Source of the DNA: Ectocarpus siliculosus
Lineage: Eukaryota; Sar; Phaeophyceae; Ectocarpales; Ectocarpaceae
Assembly (NCBI GenBank): GCA_000310025.1
Contig: FN649727.1
Location: 1,300,211 to 1,364,210 of the forward strand
Direction: 5' to 3'
DNA: 64,000 nucleotides
Below, one piece after another: positions 61,660-64,000 of the stretch (position 1 is its first letter; the number at the start of each line of letters is the position of its first letter). A model generated the notes under the pieces. That model was not told the origin of the DNA. It was given only the letters and a program-made list of their open reading frames with translations, and made no database searches. The position numbers and the translations under genes are program-made.

Positions 61660-63790
61660 AAAAAAAAAAAAAAACGCCAATGCTCGCCGGCCGCAACCCC
61701 ATTGTAACACCCGACCACCGCTCCTCTTGCATGTGCGCGTGACACGTGTATGTATGTATGTACATCTATCTGTAGTGACACGTACTCCATGTTGTGCCTT
61801 ACGGGCGGGCTGGTGGTGGTACGCACGCCCCATCAAGGTACAATGTGTACTTCAAAACACCCCTTCGACTTGGGTGGGGTTTGCGCATTATTATCTCGAA
61901 CGGAACGGATAGTCTTCAGCACAACAACTTTGACCAACGGATCATCATGTGTGTGTCCGCCGGGGATCATGCTTTGCTGAGTCGGGAAGCAATAAGTTTG
62001 ATAGAGGGAGAAAGGGAATACGTTCCGTCGACCCCATGTTAACGGCCCCACGCGGCCACCTCTCCTGCATGTGCTACATGTAGTACTTTACCGCATGTTA
62101 TGCGTTACGGGCGGCTGGCGGTGGGTACGCACGCCCTACCAAGGTACGCACCCGCCCGACTTTGTTCTTGGTCCTTGGTGAAGTGCTCATCAGGACTACT
62201 ATTATTGGAAAACACAAGCTCTGCCGTGCTCTCGTGGCCAACTGTGTGTTTGGCATGGACGTTCGCAAACTACAGCAGTATGTGCCGAAGCCAAAGCGGT
62301 CGACATTCAGAAGTACCTAGACAGCAGTAGCTCATGCGCATAGCAGCCAGAATTCAATCAACCTCTTCCTCCCACGCGAGGACATGATTGCCATAGTCCA
62401 TCACATGGATGGTGTGTTGACATGTGGAGATGCGTGGAGAACATCTTATTCACAGCTTACCTTGCTGACATACCGAAGGAGGTTTGGTGGATATGTGGCT
62501 TCTCCTCACTCGCCCCGCCGAAGAAGTCGTAGACAGCGTGTGCCGGAAGAGAAGGAGCAATTGATCCAAGGGACCCCAAGAGAAAAAAGAAGGAAAAAAA
62601 AGCGTTGTGCCGGTGCGGCCACCGAGGTTCCCGCGGGGAGGTTGGGGCACAAAATATGGAAGATATGTATGTACACAAATTTAAAATTAGGCGGTTTCGT
62701 AAGTTCTCCATCACGGACCTCCCGGTCGCGTTTGGGTTGTGGGTTGTGACCACCACAGAGACCCACATAGGCATTCGCCTGAAGGGTGAGCACTCCATGT
62801 GGCAGAGTGTGGTGTATGACCCGCTCGCCTGTGAGGCTTGCACGTGTGATCTAATGCTTTGCTGAGTCGGGAAGGTGTGATACAGGGAGCGGAATACGTT
62901 CCGTCGAATAACACGCCAATGCCCGCCGGCCTCGCGACCCCATGCTAACGCCCCACCCGGCCACCGCACTTGCTGTGCACATGCACATGCATGTAGTAAC
63001 ACGTGGCACATGTTATGCCTCACGGACGGGCTGGTGGTGGTACGCACACCCCACCAAGGTACGCACCTGCCTGACTGACTGTAAAGTGGTACATACATCA
63101 ACACACGAACACTCTTTGCCTGTGACTTGCTCTCAGAATTTCCGAAAACGCAAGGAAGGAGAGGCTCTACGGCTCTACCGTCCGTGCTTTCGTTGCCGGC
63201 TGATGTGTTCACCCTGTGGACGTTCGCGAACTACCGGAGCAGCGGTCGACATACAGCATTAAAAATAGTCTAGCTACACCTGCATCATACCAGCTCAACC
63301 TTCCTCCCACGCGACGACATGGACATGATCGATCACACATGATATATATGGAGCACATTTTATTCACAGATTGCTTACCTTGCAGACAAACCCTACAAAG
63401 GGTGTTTGACGGAGATGTGGGTTCTCCTCACTCGCCCCGCCGAAGGAACTGACCAATTTTAGGAAAAGAAAATGCACACACAGAAAGAAGACTACCCGTT
63501 CGTTGTAGACAGCGTGTGTCGGAAGAAGAGAAGAGCAATCGATCCAAGGGTCCGGCCTAGAAGAGAAAAAGGTGTGCGGCCACCGAGGTTCCCGCGGGGA
63601 GGTTGGGGCACAACAGATGAAAGGAAGATATGTGCAAATATTTGTAGGCGGTTTCGTAATTTCTCCGTCGCGGGCCTCCAGGTCGTGTTTGGGTTTTGAA
63701 GTTGTGAACGCCACAGACAGCGAGACGACCAACAGCTGCAAGCTACGCGTGCCGGAAGCACGGTCGAGCATGGCGAACCGGTACCCTGTT
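61660..63790. repeat. ~0.9-kb tandem repeat array, about 2.5 units
   Basis: Three blocks follow each other in the same order and orientation. Marker strings recur: TTTGCTGAGTCGGGAAG (61973, 62858), GAATACGTTCCGTCG (about 62017, 62898), the GGGC-rich TGGTGGTACGCACGCC block followed by ACCAAGGTACGCACC (62138, 63053; partial at about 61830), and GCGGCCACCGAGGTTCCCGC (62615, 63576). The period drifts from about 885 to 960 bp through small insertions and deletions. The first unit is truncated. No unit shows a convincing gene. Confidence 0.7.
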
Positions 63791-64000
63791 GTCATCAGCT
63801 GTGCGGAAATACTCTAATAGTCACATTCTCGAGGTCGAATGTCTGACCTACTGCTGTACGGTTATCGTGACGCAGTGTATCAAACACCGCGTTAATCGGG
63901 AACCGCGATGCACAGGAACCACTAAAGTATCTCGGTCGACTGAACTCAAGGTAACTCTGAATTGACATTTTGACACCCTGACCAGTTCCATTCAAACACG
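63791..64000. other. Right edge, nothing recognised
   Basis: Short unique-looking sequence after the tandem array. No frame with coding character. Confidence 0.3.

Noticed and set aside
1-64000. CRISPR array, rRNA genes or bacterial-type operons
   Set aside because: None seen; genes are intron-rich and eukaryotic, and no regularly spaced short identical repeats with unique spacers occur.

Overview
The window looks like nuclear DNA of a multicellular stramenopile, most likely a brown alga (Ectocarpus-like or kelp). Genes are sparse and split into many short GC-rich exons by long introns. Repeats are plentiful. One gene has the leucine-rich-repeat plus ROCO GTPase architecture with one 24-residue repeat per exon, an arrangement described from Ectocarpus. 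Species cannot be fixed from sequence alone. No bacterial operon, CRISPR array, rRNA or intact tRNA was seen.

Layout: 1-747 holds the 3' end of an acidic Ala-rich gene (+). 3793-8523 is a six-exon ADP-ribosylglycohydrolase (DraG/ARH family, +). 8524-15554 is repeat-rich and mostly non-genic, with a palindromic MITE, a dispersed repeat pair, a GA microsatellite and a few isolated exon-like pieces. 15555-25650 is a complete 13-exon mitochondrial HSP90 (TRAP1, -). Across a ~1 kb divergent spacer, 26643-32873 is an eight-exon secreted beta-helix protein with GGAI and FxxN repeats (+). 32874-43868 is largely non-coding. 44968-58146 is a 16-exon LRR-ROCO GTPase (-), with possible extra C-terminal exons down to 43869. 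58147-64000 is a repeat cluster: a TIR element, a tRNA-like SINE candidate, duplicated blocks and a ~0.9 kb tandem array.

Gene models were built by hand from reading frames, GT/GC-AG boundaries, splice phase and family motifs. The splice phases close across every junction in TRAP1, the DraG gene, the beta-helix gene and the LRR-ROCO gene up to its COR exon. The main open points are the 3' ends of the beta-helix and LRR-ROCO genes and the N-terminus of the LRR-ROCO protein.

The genes do not form a pathway. The locus of greatest interest is the LRR-ROCO gene. Nine uniform 72-nt phase-1 LRR cassettes are separated by introns, two of which have GC donors and one of which contains a strongly palindromic minisatellite. 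This is the architecture expected of a receptor that diversifies by exon shuffling. The neighbouring secreted GGAI/FxxN protein is a plausible cell-surface or matrix protein.
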